Positions 1 through 6,890 are shown, numbered from the stretch's first letter. The stretch is 6,890 nucleotides of DNA from Planctomycetota bacterium (GCA_011524785.1 WTJQ01000114.1:1272-8161); one strand, 5' to 3'. Made by a program: numbers and translations. Notes: generated by a model from the sequence alone, not told the origin.

Positions 1-1355
1 GCGGCCTCCTCCATCCAGCCGAGCAGCCCGCTCGGGCGGCTCTCCTGGGCGAGCTCGGCGGCGAGCTCGAGGGCGCGGGTCGCCCCGTCACGCTCGGCGA
101 TGCGGCGTAGGGCCGGGACCTCGCGCTGGAACCCGAGACGGCGCTCTGCGAGGAGGTCCTCCTCGATGCGGTCGCGCGCCTCGAACGCGCCGGCGCGGGC
201 ATTCAGGTCGGCGACCCAGAGCGGGCTGCGTGCCAGTCGATCCTCGCGCGCGGCGAGGGCGGCACCGAGGACGCGCGCACGGTCGAGCTCGCCCCGCTCG
301 AGGCGCCGCAGGCCACACACCGCCAGGGCCCGCACGCCGTTGTCCGGCCGGATGCGCTCCTCCGAGAGCCAGGTGAGGAGCGCGTCCTCGACGGCGGTCA
401 GGAGTCGACCGCCCGCCTCGCCGGCGCACAGCTCCGGGGCGAGCAGGCGTCGCAGGTCCTCGTCCCTCAGAGACCCAGGCTCGCCGGGCTCCGAGCGGTA
501 GAACACCTGCTCGGGCTGCTTCACCTCGTCCTCGGGAAGCCGCGCGATCCCGACCTCGAGGGCTCGGACGGCTCCGTCGAGCTCGCCGGCATGGGCGAAG
601 AGGGCCGCGCTGCGGAGAGCCACGCTGCGCCGCAGTCCCTGCGAGAGGTCGATGCTGCTCTCGCAGAGCGCCCGGGCACGGCGGAAGGCCTCCTTCGGAC
701 CCGCGAGCTCCTCCCACACGCGCAGGCGCTCCAGCTCGGCCTGCTCACGGGCCCACGGGTAGTTCGGCGCGACGGACAGGCCGAGGATGGACTCGACGAG
801 CTCCAGGCGACGGTCCTCGGAGATGACCTCCTTGGCCTCCTGCACCAGCTCGGTCACCGTCACCGTGCTGCCCTGCTCCTCGAACGGGCTGAAGGAGAAG
901 CGTGCGCTCTCGCCCGCGCGGGTCGCGCACCAGCGATAGAGGCGGACCGCTTCCTCTTGCGCGCCAGCGCGCGCCAGGACGCGGGCGAGCCGTCGAGCCT
1001 GCGCCGCGTCCAGGGGGCTCACCGCCCCCACCAGCGTGCGGACGACCTCGCGGGCGCCCTCGAGCTCTGGAGCCTCGTCCAGCAGCGCGAGCAGCTCCAT
1101 CTGGCCCCGCTTCCCGAGCTCGCCGTCGGCGAGGGCAGCGATCCGGTCCGTCGCGGCGACCTCCAGCCCCCTCGCGGCCGCATCGGCATCCGCCACGGCC
1201 TCGACCACCAGCTGCTCGCCGTCGAGCCCAGCACCGTCCTGCGTCTGGAGCACCCGGCGCAGCTCCTCCACCACCTCGGGGTAGCGAGTGAGGATCGCGA
1301 GGGCGTCGGGACGCTCCTGCACCCTGCGCTCGATGGAGTCCTGCCACTGGGAGAG
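1..1355 (-). repeat. C-terminal helical-repeat region (residue 1778 to window edge)
   Basis: Helices resume immediately after the acidic linker at LSQWQDSIERRVQERPDAL. TPR-like units are visible near residues 1893-1925 (ARRLARVLARAGAQEEAVRL) and 2023-2055 (ALFAHAGELDGAVRALEVGI). A less regular part around 1926-1960 (ARFSFSPFEEQGSTVTVTEL) has beta or loop character. The region is still open at the left edge, so the true C-terminus and any terminal domain are unknown. Confidence 0.65.
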
Positions 1356-4300
1356 GCCGCCGGCCGGGACGGGCTCCTCGGGGGTGGCCTCGGGCTCGGT
1401 GGAGGCCTCGCCGTCCGTTGCTCCGTCCGCGACCGCCTCGGCCGCGGTGGAGCCGGACCCATCGTCGTCGCCCTCACCCTCGACAACGGCTTCCTCGGCG
1501 GCCTCTCCGCTGTCCTCCTCGGGGAGCCCCTCTCCTCCTTCAGCGGTGGCGGCCTCGGCCGCACCGTCGTCCTCGGCAGCGTCGTCCTCGGAGCTGTCGT
1601 CATCAGCCGCCTCCTCCTCGGACGGGACCTCACCCACCCAGCGGAAGCGCCCCATGGGGCTCGGCCCGTAGCGCAGGACGGGGAACGGGGACTCGGGCTC
1701 GATCCCGACCTGGAACTCGCGCCAGAACCGACGCAGCACCCGGGCGGCCCGCGGCGCGTCGCCCTTGCGCAGGGCCTCCGCCACGGCCTGGGGACTCGCG
1801 GCCAGGTCGTCCTCCTCAGCGGCACCCTGAAGCGCCGCAGCGCCCAGCGGTCCCCCCACGATCGAGATCGCAGCCGCGGGCGCCATGGCCACGGCAGGCG
1901 TCGAACCCACGGCCGCGGTCGACCCCGCGACGACGGTCACCGCCGGCTGCGCGGGCACGAGGGCCACTGCGGGAGCCGAGCCCCCGGCGGCGACGAGGGG
2001 CGCGGCGGGCATCATCCCCACCGCAGGCACGGCGTCCTCCGGGGCGACCGACTCGTCCTCGGGGGTCGGAGCCTCCTCGTCAGCACCCGTCCGCTCGAGT
2101 CGGACCGCCAGCGCCTCGGCGTGCATGCCCGCGGAGCGCAGGCGTCCCTCGAGCTGCTGATAGAGGCCCTCGCGGATCTCGGGGTCGGCCTTGAGGTCGA
2201 GGAGCAGGCGGGCCACCCGCTCGAACGGCCGCAGCCCGCGCACCTTGCGGAGGCTCTCCTCCAGCAGGAGCTCGTCCTCGGGGAAGCGGTCCGGGACCGT
2301 GCTCCAGAGCGCCGTCAGGTCGGGGTGGGACTCCCAGGCACGCACGCCCGCCCGCGCTGCCACCAGCTGCGCCTCGAGGTCGAAGGCCGCCCGCGGCGCC
2401 ATGTCCGCGAGGACCACCTCCAGGGCGTCCGCATGGTCCGGGGCGAGACGCTCGAGGATGAGCTCCCGGGTCCGCACCTCCTCCCAGTTGGCCCCGTCGG
2501 CACGCGGAGGAAGGACCACCAGCAGCTCGCGGGCGAGGTCCAGGGCCTCCTCGGTCCGTCCCAGCTTGTCGAGCACGATGGCCCGCGTCCCGCGAATCCG
2601 GTTGTCGCCGGGGTTCTGCTCCAGCCACGCGTCCAGCGGGGCCAGGGCGGCCGGCTGGTTCGCGCTCTGTTCCCCGACGTTCGAGAGGAACGAGGTGATG
2701 TACTCCGGGGCGTCCGAGTAGGCGTCGGGAGCGAGCTCGCGGACGGCCTCGAGGAACGCCTCCGGCAGCTCGTCCTGGGACTGCTGCACGCACGTGATGA
2801 GCACGTTGGCCCTCATCTCGGCCGGCACCCGCGGCCAGGTCGAGCGCAGCGCGGAGGCACGGGCCTCGACCGGCAAGAGCTCCAGGATCGTCGGCAGGGC
2901 GTAGAACTGCCCCGAGCGCTCGAGGAGGTCGAGGGCCTGCTCCTCGTCGACGAACTGCTCGCCGGTACGGCGCTGCACCTCGGCGATGGTCGGCGCGTAG
3001 TCGGCGCGCCTCGCGGGATCCTCGAGGACGCGTCCCACGAGGTACTGGTGGAGCGCGCGCGCCCGCTCCTCGTCGAGCCCGCGGGTGATCGAATCGAGCG
3101 CCGCCGAGGCCTCGTAGGACCCACGCCCCTCGTCCATGGCGAGCCGCAGCCACTGGCGCCCCACGCGGAGGGCCGCGTCCTGGTCGCCGAGCCAGCGCGC
3201 AGCTCCGAAGAGCGTCCCGAGACGCGGCAGGTCGGACGCCTCGCCCTCGCCGTACTCGATCCGGAGCAGCAGCTCGCGCACGCCGGCCTCGTCCCCGGAA
3301 GCGACCAGCGGCAGGATCGAGCGCAGGGCCTCCTCGATGCCGAGGGCCTGGCCCGAGACGAAGCCGCCTCGTCCCACCAGCGCGCCGAGGGAGGCGAGGC
3401 GCTGCTCGTCCTCGAGCCCCGCGGAGGTCAGGAGCCCGTCCGCGGCAGCGAGGTACCCCGCTCCCGTCCAGGCCCGCAGGATGGTGGCCAGCGACGCGTC
3501 GTCCTGCGCGAAGGCGGCGACGAGCGCACGGTCCATGGCGAGGACCGCGGTGGTGCGCTCGCTGGCGAAGGCCAGTCGTCGCGCGACCTCCGCCCGCCGC
3601 AGCAAACGCGGGTGCTCCTCGAGGCGGTCGGGCGCGTCCGCCGCGCGCGCCGCGAGGATGGTCGCGAGGTCGCGCTCGAGCTGAGCGGCGTGCTCCGCGG
3701 CCCGGGCCTCCAGCTCGGCCGCTGAGGACGAGGCGAGCAGCCCTTCGAGGGTGCGGCCGCTCCAGCGGTCCCAGTCGTCGGTGTTGCGCGCCCCCCACCA
3801 CAGGAACGGGTTCTCGGACTCCTCCTCGTCGGCACGGCGCGAGATCGTGAGCGGGCGCCGCGCCAGGAGCAGCTCGAGCGCTCGCCCGTAGAGGTCGGCC
3901 GCCGCGGCGTCGTCCCCGAGCTTCTCCTGCAGCTCCCCGACCTTGACCATGAGGCCCTCGTCGTTGGGGGCCGTCGCCAGGAGCGCGCGATAGGCGTCCA
4001 GGGACAGGCGCACCTCGTCCGCAGCCTCGAACAGGCGCGCCGCGTCGCGCTGGAAGCGCTCGTGGTCGGGCATGTCCCGCGTGAGCGCGAAGGTCCGCCG
4101 CGCCGCGTCCGCATCACCGGCGTCCAGGAAGGCCTCGCCCAGGTCCAGGTAGACCTGCGGGGGCACCAGCTCACCGCTCGCCACCAGGCGGCGGCCGAAC
4201 ATGAGGAAGAGCTGGGGGTCCCCCTGCCAGCCGCTCCCGCGGAAGGTGTCTCCCTCTCCGCGCGAGAGGTCCATCAGCTCGCGCAGGACGGAGGCCACCC

Positions 4301-6686
4301 GAGGCCCCGTGATCGGGAGGGAGGTCTCGTGGACGCGGATCATCCCGCGCCGGTCCTGCTCCTCCTCGTAGAGGTCCGCGAGCAGCTGGTAGAGGTAGGT
4401 CTTGTCGTGCCGAAGGGCGAGCCGCGCGAGGGTCGTCCGCCGAGCCCAGGCGATGGTCCGGGGGTCGGAGCCGCCGTCCGCGAACTGGTTCAGGATGCCG
4501 TCGATCGCGACCGTGAAGAGATCGTCCCGGTCGGCGAAGGCGGCCAGGCACTGGAACATCCCGAGCGCGAGGCGCTGCTGACCCGTCTGCTTGAGCAGGT
4601 CGCCCATCAGCAGGTACGTGTCGATCCGGTTGGGGTGGGCCGCGACGCCCCGGCGGTAGACCTCGAGGGCCTCCTCCCGCATCCCCGCCAGCGCGAGCAC
4701 GCCCGCCTCGAACTCGGCCGCCACGGTGTCGGCCTCGAGCTCACCGAGCCGCGAGAGCACGCTCCGCGCCTGCTCGGGCTTGCCCCGCTCCATCATGCTC
4801 ATCGCGAGCTGGCGGAGGTACTCGGCCTCGCCCTCGGGATCGAGCTCGATCAGGCGCCGGACCGCCTCCTCGTAGGCGAAGTAGTCGTTGGTCGCGAGGT
4901 AGATCCGGGCCTTCTCCTCCAGGGAGGCCCGCTCGCCGCGCCCCGCGTTGCGGAAGAACTCGTCGACGATCTCGGTCGCGGAGACGGAGTCGCCGACCTT
5001 CGTGTAGAGCCGCACGAGGAGCGCGCTCTGCTTCTCGTCGGCCTCGCCCGCGAGCACGGCCTCCTCCAGCTCGATGGCGAGGTCCGCGAGGGTGCCGAGC
5101 CGCGAGGACACCGTCATCAGGCGGTCCTCGACGTAGCGCCGGCGCGGCAGGGCCTCGACCCGCCGCCACAGATCGCTCCAGGCACCCTGCGCCTGCTCCT
5201 CCTGGCCCACCTCGCTGTAGAGCCAGGCCAGACGCATCTCGAGGTCCTCGCCCGCCTCGCCGTCGGGGCGCGTGCGCTTCACGGACTCGAGGACGCGAAC
5301 GGCGTCCTCCAGTGCGCCCACCTGCTCGAAGGCCTCGGAGAGCTCGAGTCGCGCGGGCGACCCCGGATCCGTGACGGACTCCATGCGACGCAGCACCTCG
5401 AGGGCCTCGGCCACCCGCCCCGCGTCACGCTCCATCTGGAAGAGGAACAGCTGGGCCGGGACCTGGGTGACCTCGAAGCCCTCGCAGCGCAGGCCCCAGG
5501 CGCGGGCGCGCTCGCTGAGCCCCACGCGGGCGAGGGCCCGGGCACCCTCCAGCAGGTCCCCCGGCTCGGCGGCCTCCTCGAAGCCTTCCCAGGCGGCGAG
5601 GGCTCCGTTCCGGTCGCCCTCCTCGAGGAGCACCCGCGTGAGTCCACCGCGCCACAGGACGCGCGTCGGCTCGGTGCGCACCAGCTCGGCATAGGCCGCG
5701 AGCATCGCGTCGCGTCGTCCGGCCTCGCGGTACATCTCGAGGAGCTCGAGCCGCACCTCGGGCTCGATGTCCTCACCCGCCGCCGCCTCCAGGCGGGCGA
5801 TGGCCTCGTCGAAGCGTGCAGTCTGGCGCAGGACCTCGTTCCAGGCCTCCTGGTGCTCCACGCTTGGCTGGTCGAGTCCCGCGAAGCGCTCCAGCATGGC
5901 GTCCAGGGAGCCGGCGGCGATGTGTCCCTCGATGCAGAGGGCGAGGGCCTGGCGGCGCTCCCGCCCGAGCGTGGCGACGAGCGAGGACTCCCAGGCGGAG
6001 CTCGCCGCCTCCTCGGGCTGATCCGCGCGCAGCTGCCAGCCCGCGACCCGCAGCAGGTCCCGCGCACGGAGCTTCGGCTCCTCCCGCGGCTCGAACAGGC
6101 CCAGCGCATCCGCCGGGCGGTCGAGCAGGGAGAGGACGACCGCGGCCCGGTTGCGATCCTCGGCCCGCAGGGTCTCGGCGAAGGTCCGCAGGGCGTCCTG
6201 CCCCTCCGCGCCCTTCGCATCCATCGCGAGGAGCGCGCGCGCGATCCGGAGCTCGAGCTCCAGGGCGGCGTCGGTCACGCCGTCGAGGGCGAGGTCGTAC
6301 GCGGCTTGGGCGGCCTCGACCTCCCCGAGCGCATCGAGCAGGCGCGCGTGGCCGACCCGGGCCTGGAGCGCGGAGGGGTCTGCCTCGAGCGCGGCCTCGA
6401 AGGCCTCCTGCGCAGGCTCCAGGGCGCCCAGGCGCCAGCGCGCGTGGCCAAGGAGCGTCGCGGCTGCGGCCCGACGCGGCGCGACGTTGCCCACCTCGTC
6501 CGCGACCAGGCTCTGCAGCCGCTCCTCGAGCGGCGCGAGGGAGCCGTGCTCCGCGACGCAGGCGCGGAAGAGCTCGTCCGCGACCAGGGCTCCAGGCGCC
6601 TGCAGCGCGGCCTCCAGCTGCGCCGCGTCCTGAGGCGCCAGGGGTGCGGTGAGGACGGCCGTGAGGAGGAGCGAGGGGGCGATCAT
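1..6686 (-). CDS. giant tetratricopeptide-repeat protein, at least 2228 residues, C-terminus outside window
   Basis: One reading frame stays open from the ATG at 6686 to the left edge, giving 2228 complete codons and no stop. I checked the register at many Met, Trp and Ile codons along the length and found no frameshift. The start is chosen for its GGAG 7 bases upstream and its ATGA overlap with the preceding gene. The protein is almost entirely predicted alpha-helical, with repeated pairs of helices matching the TPR pattern (small residues at helix contacts, Pro at repeat ends). Clear repeats lie near residues 75-140, 315-345, 445-510, 655-710, 844-940, 1360-1392, 1893-1925 and 2023-2055. 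Two low-complexity linkers and a small island split the chain in its second half. TPR solenoids bind proteins and act as scaffolds. No catalytic motif was recognised, so the partner and pathway are unknown. Most known TPR proteins are far shorter. The N-terminus may be a signal peptide, which would place it in the periplasm or outside. Co-transcription with a membrane-anchored protein suggests a scaffold working at the envelope. Confidence 0.88.
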   Translation of the reverse strand, partial: MIAPSLLLTAVLTAPLAPQDAAQLEAALQAPGALVADELFRACVAEHGSLAPLEERLQSLVADEVGNVAPRRAAAATLLGHARWRLGALEPAQEAFEAALEADPSALQARVGHARLLDALGEVEAAQAAYDLALDGVTDAALELELRIARALLAMDAKGAEGQDALRTFAETLRAEDRNRAAVVLSLLDRPADALGLFEPREEPKLRARDLLRVAGWQLRADQPEEAASSAWESSLVATLGRERRQALALCIEGHIAAGSLDAMLERFAGLDQPSVEHQEAWNEVLRQTARFDEAIARLEAAAGEDIEPEVRLELLEMYREAGRRDAMLAAYAELVRTEPTRVLWRGGLTRVLLEEGDRNGALAAWEGFEEAAEPGDLLEGARALARVGLSERARAWGLRCEGFEVTQVPAQLFLFQMERDAGRVAEALEVLRRMESVTDPGSPARLELSEAFEQVGALEDAVRVLESVKRTRPDGEAGEDLEMRLAWLYSEVGQEEQAQGAWSDLWRRVEALPRRRYVEDRLMTVSSRLGTLADLAIELEEAVLAGEADEKQSALLVRLYTKVGDSVSATEIVDEFFRNAGRGERASLEEKARIYLATNDYFAYEEAVRRLIELDPEGEAEYLRQLAMSMMERGKPEQARSVLSRLGELEADTVAAEFEAGVLALAGMREEALEVYRRGVAAHPNRIDTYLLMGDLLKQTGQQRLALGMFQCLAAFADRDDLFTVAIDGILNQFADGGSDPRTIAWARRTTLARLALRHDKTYLYQLLADLYEEEQDRRGMIRVHETSLPITGPRVASVLRELMDLSRGEGDTFRGSGWQGDPQLFLMFGRRLVASGELVPPQVYLDLGEAFLDAGDADAARRTFALTRDMPDHERFQRDAARLFEAADEVRLSLDAYRALLATAPNDEGLMVKVGELQEKLGDDAAAADLYGRALELLLARRPLTISRRADEEESENPFLWWGARNTDDWDRWSGRTLEGLLASSSAAELEARAAEHAAQLERDLATILAARAADAPDRLEEHPRLLRRAEVARRLAFASERTTAVLAMDRALVAAFAQDDASLATILRAWTGAGYLAAADGLLTSAGLEDEQRLASLGALVGRGGFVSGQALGIEEALRSILPLVASGDEAGVRELLLRIEYGEGEASDLPRLGTLFGAARWLGDQDAALRVGRQWLRLAMDEGRGSYEASAALDSITRGLDEERARALHQYLVGRVLEDPARRADYAPTIAEVQRRTGEQFVDEEQALDLLERSGQFYALPTILELLPVEARASALRSTWPRVPAEMRANVLITCVQQSQDELPEAFLEAVRELAPDAYSDAPEYITSFLSNVGEQSANQPAALAPLDAWLEQNPGDNRIRGTRAIVLDKLGRTEEALDLARELLVVLPPRADGANWEEVRTRELILERLAPDHADALEVVLADMAPRAAFDLEAQLVAARAGVRAWESHPDLTALWSTVPDRFPEDELLLEESLRKVRGLRPFERVARLLLDLKADPEIREGLYQQLEGRLRSAGMHAEALAVRLERTGADEEAPTPEDESVAPEDAVPAVGMMPAAPLVAAGGSAPAVALVPAQPAVTVVAGSTAAVGSTPAVAMAPAAAISIVGGPLGAAALQGAAEEDDLAASPQAVAEALRKGDAPRAARVLRRFWREFQVGIEPESPFPVLRYGPSPMGRFRWVGEVPSEEEAADDDSSEDDAAEDDGAAEAATAEGGEGLPEEDSGEAAEEAVVEGEGDDDGSGSTAAEAVADGATDGEASTEPEATPEEPVPAGGLSQWQDSIERRVQERPDALAILTRYPEVVEELRRVLQTQDGAGLDGEQLVVEAVADADAAARGLEVAATDRIAALADGELGKRGQMELLALLDEAPELEGAREVVRTLVGAVSPLDAAQARRLARVLARAGAQEEAVRLYRWCATRAGESARFSFSPFEEQGSTVTVTELVQEAKEVISEDRRLELVESILGLSVAPNYPWAREQAELERLRVWEELAGPKEAFRRARALCESSIDLSQGLRRSVALRSAALFAHAGELDGAVRALEVGIARLPEDEVKQPEQVFYRSEPGEPGSLRDEDLRRLLAPELCAGEAGGRLLTAVEDALLTWLSEERIRPDNGVRALAVCGLRRLERGELDRARVLGAALAAREDRLARSPLWVADLNARAGAFEARDRIEEDLLAERRLGFQREVPALRRIAERDGATRALELAAELAQESRPSGLLGWMEEA
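1356..1622 (-). other. acidic, disordered linker (residues 1689-1777)
   Basis: Of the 88 residues 1689-1776, 34 are Asp or Glu and none are Lys or Arg; the rest are mostly Ala, Gly, Ser, Thr and Pro. There are no aromatic residues. This is a typical intrinsically disordered polyanionic spacer. About 15 codons end in A or T, a higher rate than in the first 140 codons of the gene (about 10), which fits relaxed sequence constraint. Confidence 0.8.
1623..1817 (-). other. small folded-looking island between the two linkers (residues 1624-1688)
   Basis: This 65-residue stretch has a normal mixed composition. A helix pair comes first (PQAVAEALRKGDAPRAARVL, then RRFWREFQVG), followed by an extended segment rich in Pro, Gly and aromatics (PFPVLRYGPSPMGRFRWVG). 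It is isolated by an uncharged linker on one side and an acidic one on the other, so it is probably a separate mini-domain or binding element. No family was recognised. Confidence 0.5.
1818..2033 (-). other. uncharged Ala/Val/Pro-rich linker (residues 1552-1623)
   Basis: The 72 residues contain no Asp, Glu, Lys, Arg or His. By count, 25 are Ala, 11 Val and 9 Pro. A loose PAV motif recurs (VPAVGMMPA, APAVALVPA, QPAVTVV, TPAVAMAPA), suggesting growth by small repeats. Prolines and glycines break the hydrophobic runs, so a membrane helix is unlikely and an extended flexible or cell-wall-type linker is the better reading. Acidic residues flank both ends (PEDESVAPED before, AEEDD after). Confidence 0.7.
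2034..3755 (-). repeat. second helical-repeat solenoid (residues about 978-1551)
   Basis: This segment is continuously helical, but TPR matches are weaker than in the N-terminal part. The best are near residues 1150-1186 (ending RLAMDEGRG) and 1360-1392 (the GDNRIRGTRAIVLDKLGRTE unit with following helix). The intervening helices around 1040-1345 could be degenerate TPRs or another alpha-solenoid type. One of the few Cys residues lies near residue 1299. The segment ends in Glu/Asp-rich sequence just before the Ala/Val/Pro linker. Confidence 0.6.
3762..3812 (-). other. aromatic, Asn/Asp-rich joint (residues 959-975)
   Basis: The sequence NPFLWWGARNTDDWDRW has four Trp and one Phe in 17 residues, within a protein otherwise poor in Trp. 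It follows an Arg-rich helix and an acidic ADEEESE stretch and separates the N-terminal solenoid from the second one. It looks non-helical and specific, such as a domain joint or ligand-contact loop. The function is unknown. Confidence 0.5.
3867..6464 (-). repeat. N-terminal TPR solenoid (residues about 75-940)
   Basis: This segment holds the densest TPR motifs. Repeat-like units include LLGHARWRLGALEPAQEAFE (from residue 78), the next unit to about residue 140, the unit around Met328, those at 445-474 and 481-510, two around 655-712, and three consecutive units at 844-876, 877-908 and 909-940. Spacing of about 32-34 residues, Gly at the helix turn, Ala/Tyr/Phe at helix B and Pro at the ends match the family pattern. 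Some stretches between are helical but too divergent to assign by eye. The segment would form a long right-handed superhelix with a concave peptide-binding face. Exact repeat boundaries need a profile search. Confidence 0.8.
6630..6686 (-). other. possible N-terminal signal peptide of the giant TPR protein
   Basis: The first residues, MIAPSLLLTAVLTAPLAPQD, contain a hydrophobic core (residues 5-14) and a possible cleavage site after Ala17 (sequence PLA before PQD). The basic residues normally found before the core are absent, so the signal is weak. It could be an atypical signal peptide or just a hydrophobic first helix. Confidence 0.45.
6683..6686 (-). other. ATGA stop/start overlap (translational coupling)
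   Basis: The TGA stop of the upstream gene and the ATG start of the giant TPR gene share bases in ATGA on the minus strand. Such 4-base overlaps are a classic sign of co-transcription and of termination-reinitiation coupling. They suggest the two products are made together. The reading is direct; the coupling is inferred. Confidence 0.8.
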
Positions 6687-6890
6687 GCAGCGACTCCGGT
6701 GCTGGACTCGAGCGGTCGGCGGCGGAGGTAGATCGAGAGCAGGTGCAGGACGAGAGCCAGCAGCGCCAGCACGGGGCGCAGCTCGTCGGTGCCCGGCGCG
6801 CGCTCCGGTCCCCCGACCTCGAGCTCGGAAGAGGAGGCCGGCTCCAGGACGCTGCCGCCCGCCCACCGCGCGAGGGCGCGGGCATCGACG
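6683..6890 (-). CDS. C-terminal end of a membrane-anchored protein, possibly VWA/BatA-like (5' end outside window)
   Basis: Only the last 68 codons and the TGA stop are present; the gene begins beyond the right edge. The visible protein starts VDARALARWAGGSVLEP, continues through a polar Ser/Glu/Gly/Pro linker, then has a hydrophobic stretch of about 17 residues (PVLALLALVLHLLSIYL, fragment residues 39-55). Directly after it come RRR and a short polar tail, ESSTGVAA. This is a single C-terminal membrane helix with a positive-inside stop-transfer signal, which places the final residues in the cytoplasm and the missing N-terminal part outside it or in other membrane segments. An 'LA-x-x-(T/A)GG' motif followed by a linker and a terminal helix with Arg residues is typical of the end of VWA-domain BatA/BatB-like proteins, but no MIDAS motif can be seen here. 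That family assignment is therefore inference. The stop codon overlaps the start of the giant TPR gene, so the two form an operon. That this is coding is well supported by frame, codon use and overlap; the family is much less certain. Confidence 0.7.
   Translation of the reverse strand, partial: VDARALARWAGGSVLEPASSSELEVGGPERAPGTDELRPVLALLALVLHLLSIYLRRRPLESSTGVAA
6694..6697 (-). promoter_or_regulatory. Shine-Dalgarno sequence for the giant TPR gene
   Basis: GGAG on the minus strand lies 7 bases before the ATG at 6686-6684. The spacing is near optimal and supports this start codon. The site is inside the last codons of the upstream gene, so ribosomes finishing that gene arrive next to it. Confidence 0.7.
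6737..6775 (-). other. predicted C-terminal transmembrane helix of the upstream protein
   Basis: The hydrophobic run ELRPVLALLALVLHLLSIYL is followed at once by RRR. The core contains no charged residues, and the basic cluster on its C-terminal side fits a membrane-spanning helix with a cytoplasmic tail. It is somewhat short, about 17 strongly hydrophobic residues, and contains one His. Confidence 0.7.

Noticed and set aside
1818..2033. Possible transmembrane segment in the uncharged Ala/Val/Pro region.
   Set aside because: Frequent Pro and Gly break the hydrophobic runs, and hydrophobicity is modest because Ala dominates. A flexible linker is more likely.
591..3725. Plus-strand open frame of 1044 codons.
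   Set aside because: It lies in exact codon register opposite the giant minus-strand gene. Stops there require TTA, CTA or TCA codons in the sense gene, which are very rare at this GC content; it ends at 3723-3725 opposite a single TCA serine codon. Its protein lacks domains and looks like reversed repeat sequence.
2080..3801. Minus-strand open frame of 573 codons in another frame.
   Set aside because: It is out of frame with the TPR gene and rich in Arg, Gly, Pro and Ala, as expected of a shifted high-GC frame. It has no recognisable motif and lies entirely inside the real gene.
4062..6731. Plus-strand open frame of 889 codons.
   Set aside because: It has the same antisense register as the shadow at 591-3725. 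It starts at a GTG without visible ribosome-binding support and crosses the minus-strand gene junction. The minus-strand frame has TPR motifs, a good ribosome-binding site and an operon overlap.
5773..6885. Minus-strand open frame spanning the junction of the two genes.
   Set aside because: It is in the third frame, with Arg/Gly/Ala-rich low-complexity translation. The two real frames in this region show a membrane helix with an in-frame TGA and a TPR protein with a ribosome-binding site.
1..6890. Many CTCGAG palindromes across the window.
   Set aside because: They are explained by the common Leu-Glu and related dicodons of a helical, GC-rich gene and show no regular spacing or intergenic placement.

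Overview
The window is very GC-rich, and nearly every codon of its main reading frame ends in G or C. Its coding content lies on the minus strand and is read from high to low coordinates. Two genes cover the whole window with no intergenic space. No RNA gene, mobile element, CRISPR array, promoter or terminator could be supported. The organism is probably a GC-rich bacterium with large secreted or membrane-linked TPR proteins. A high-GC member of Planctomycetota or of the Myxococcota/deltaproteobacterial lineages would fit, but this is inferred from composition and gene style, and no taxonomic marker gene is present.

Right edge (6683-6890): the last 68 codons of an upstream gene. They encode a short segment ending in an Ala-Gly-Gly motif, a polar linker, one hydrophobic membrane helix and an Arg-Arg-Arg stop-transfer cluster. 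This layout resembles the C-terminal tail of VWA-domain (BatA/BatB-like) membrane proteins, but the VWA domain itself would lie outside the window.

Rest of the window (1-6686): a single uninterrupted reading frame of at least 2228 codons, running off the left edge without a stop. It encodes a giant alpha-helical repeat protein with many tetratricopeptide (TPR) motifs and no enzymatic domain that I recognise. It begins with a short hydrophobic segment, possibly a signal peptide. An N-terminal TPR solenoid (about residues 75-940) follows, then an aromatic-rich joint (959-975) and a second helical solenoid (978-1551). Next come an uncharged Ala/Val/Pro-rich linker (1552-1623), a small 65-residue island (1624-1688) and a strongly acidic linker (1689-1777). 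A third helical region continues to the left edge.

The two genes overlap by 4 bases (ATGA), and a GGAG ribosome-binding site sits inside the end of the upstream gene, so they are almost certainly co-transcribed and translationally coupled. The likely reading is a membrane-anchored, possibly VWA-type protein made together with a very large TPR scaffold, as in Bat/MoxR-type operons where VWA and TPR proteins occur together. Long open frames on the plus strand (591-3725 and 4062-6731) are explained as antisense shadows of the large gene.
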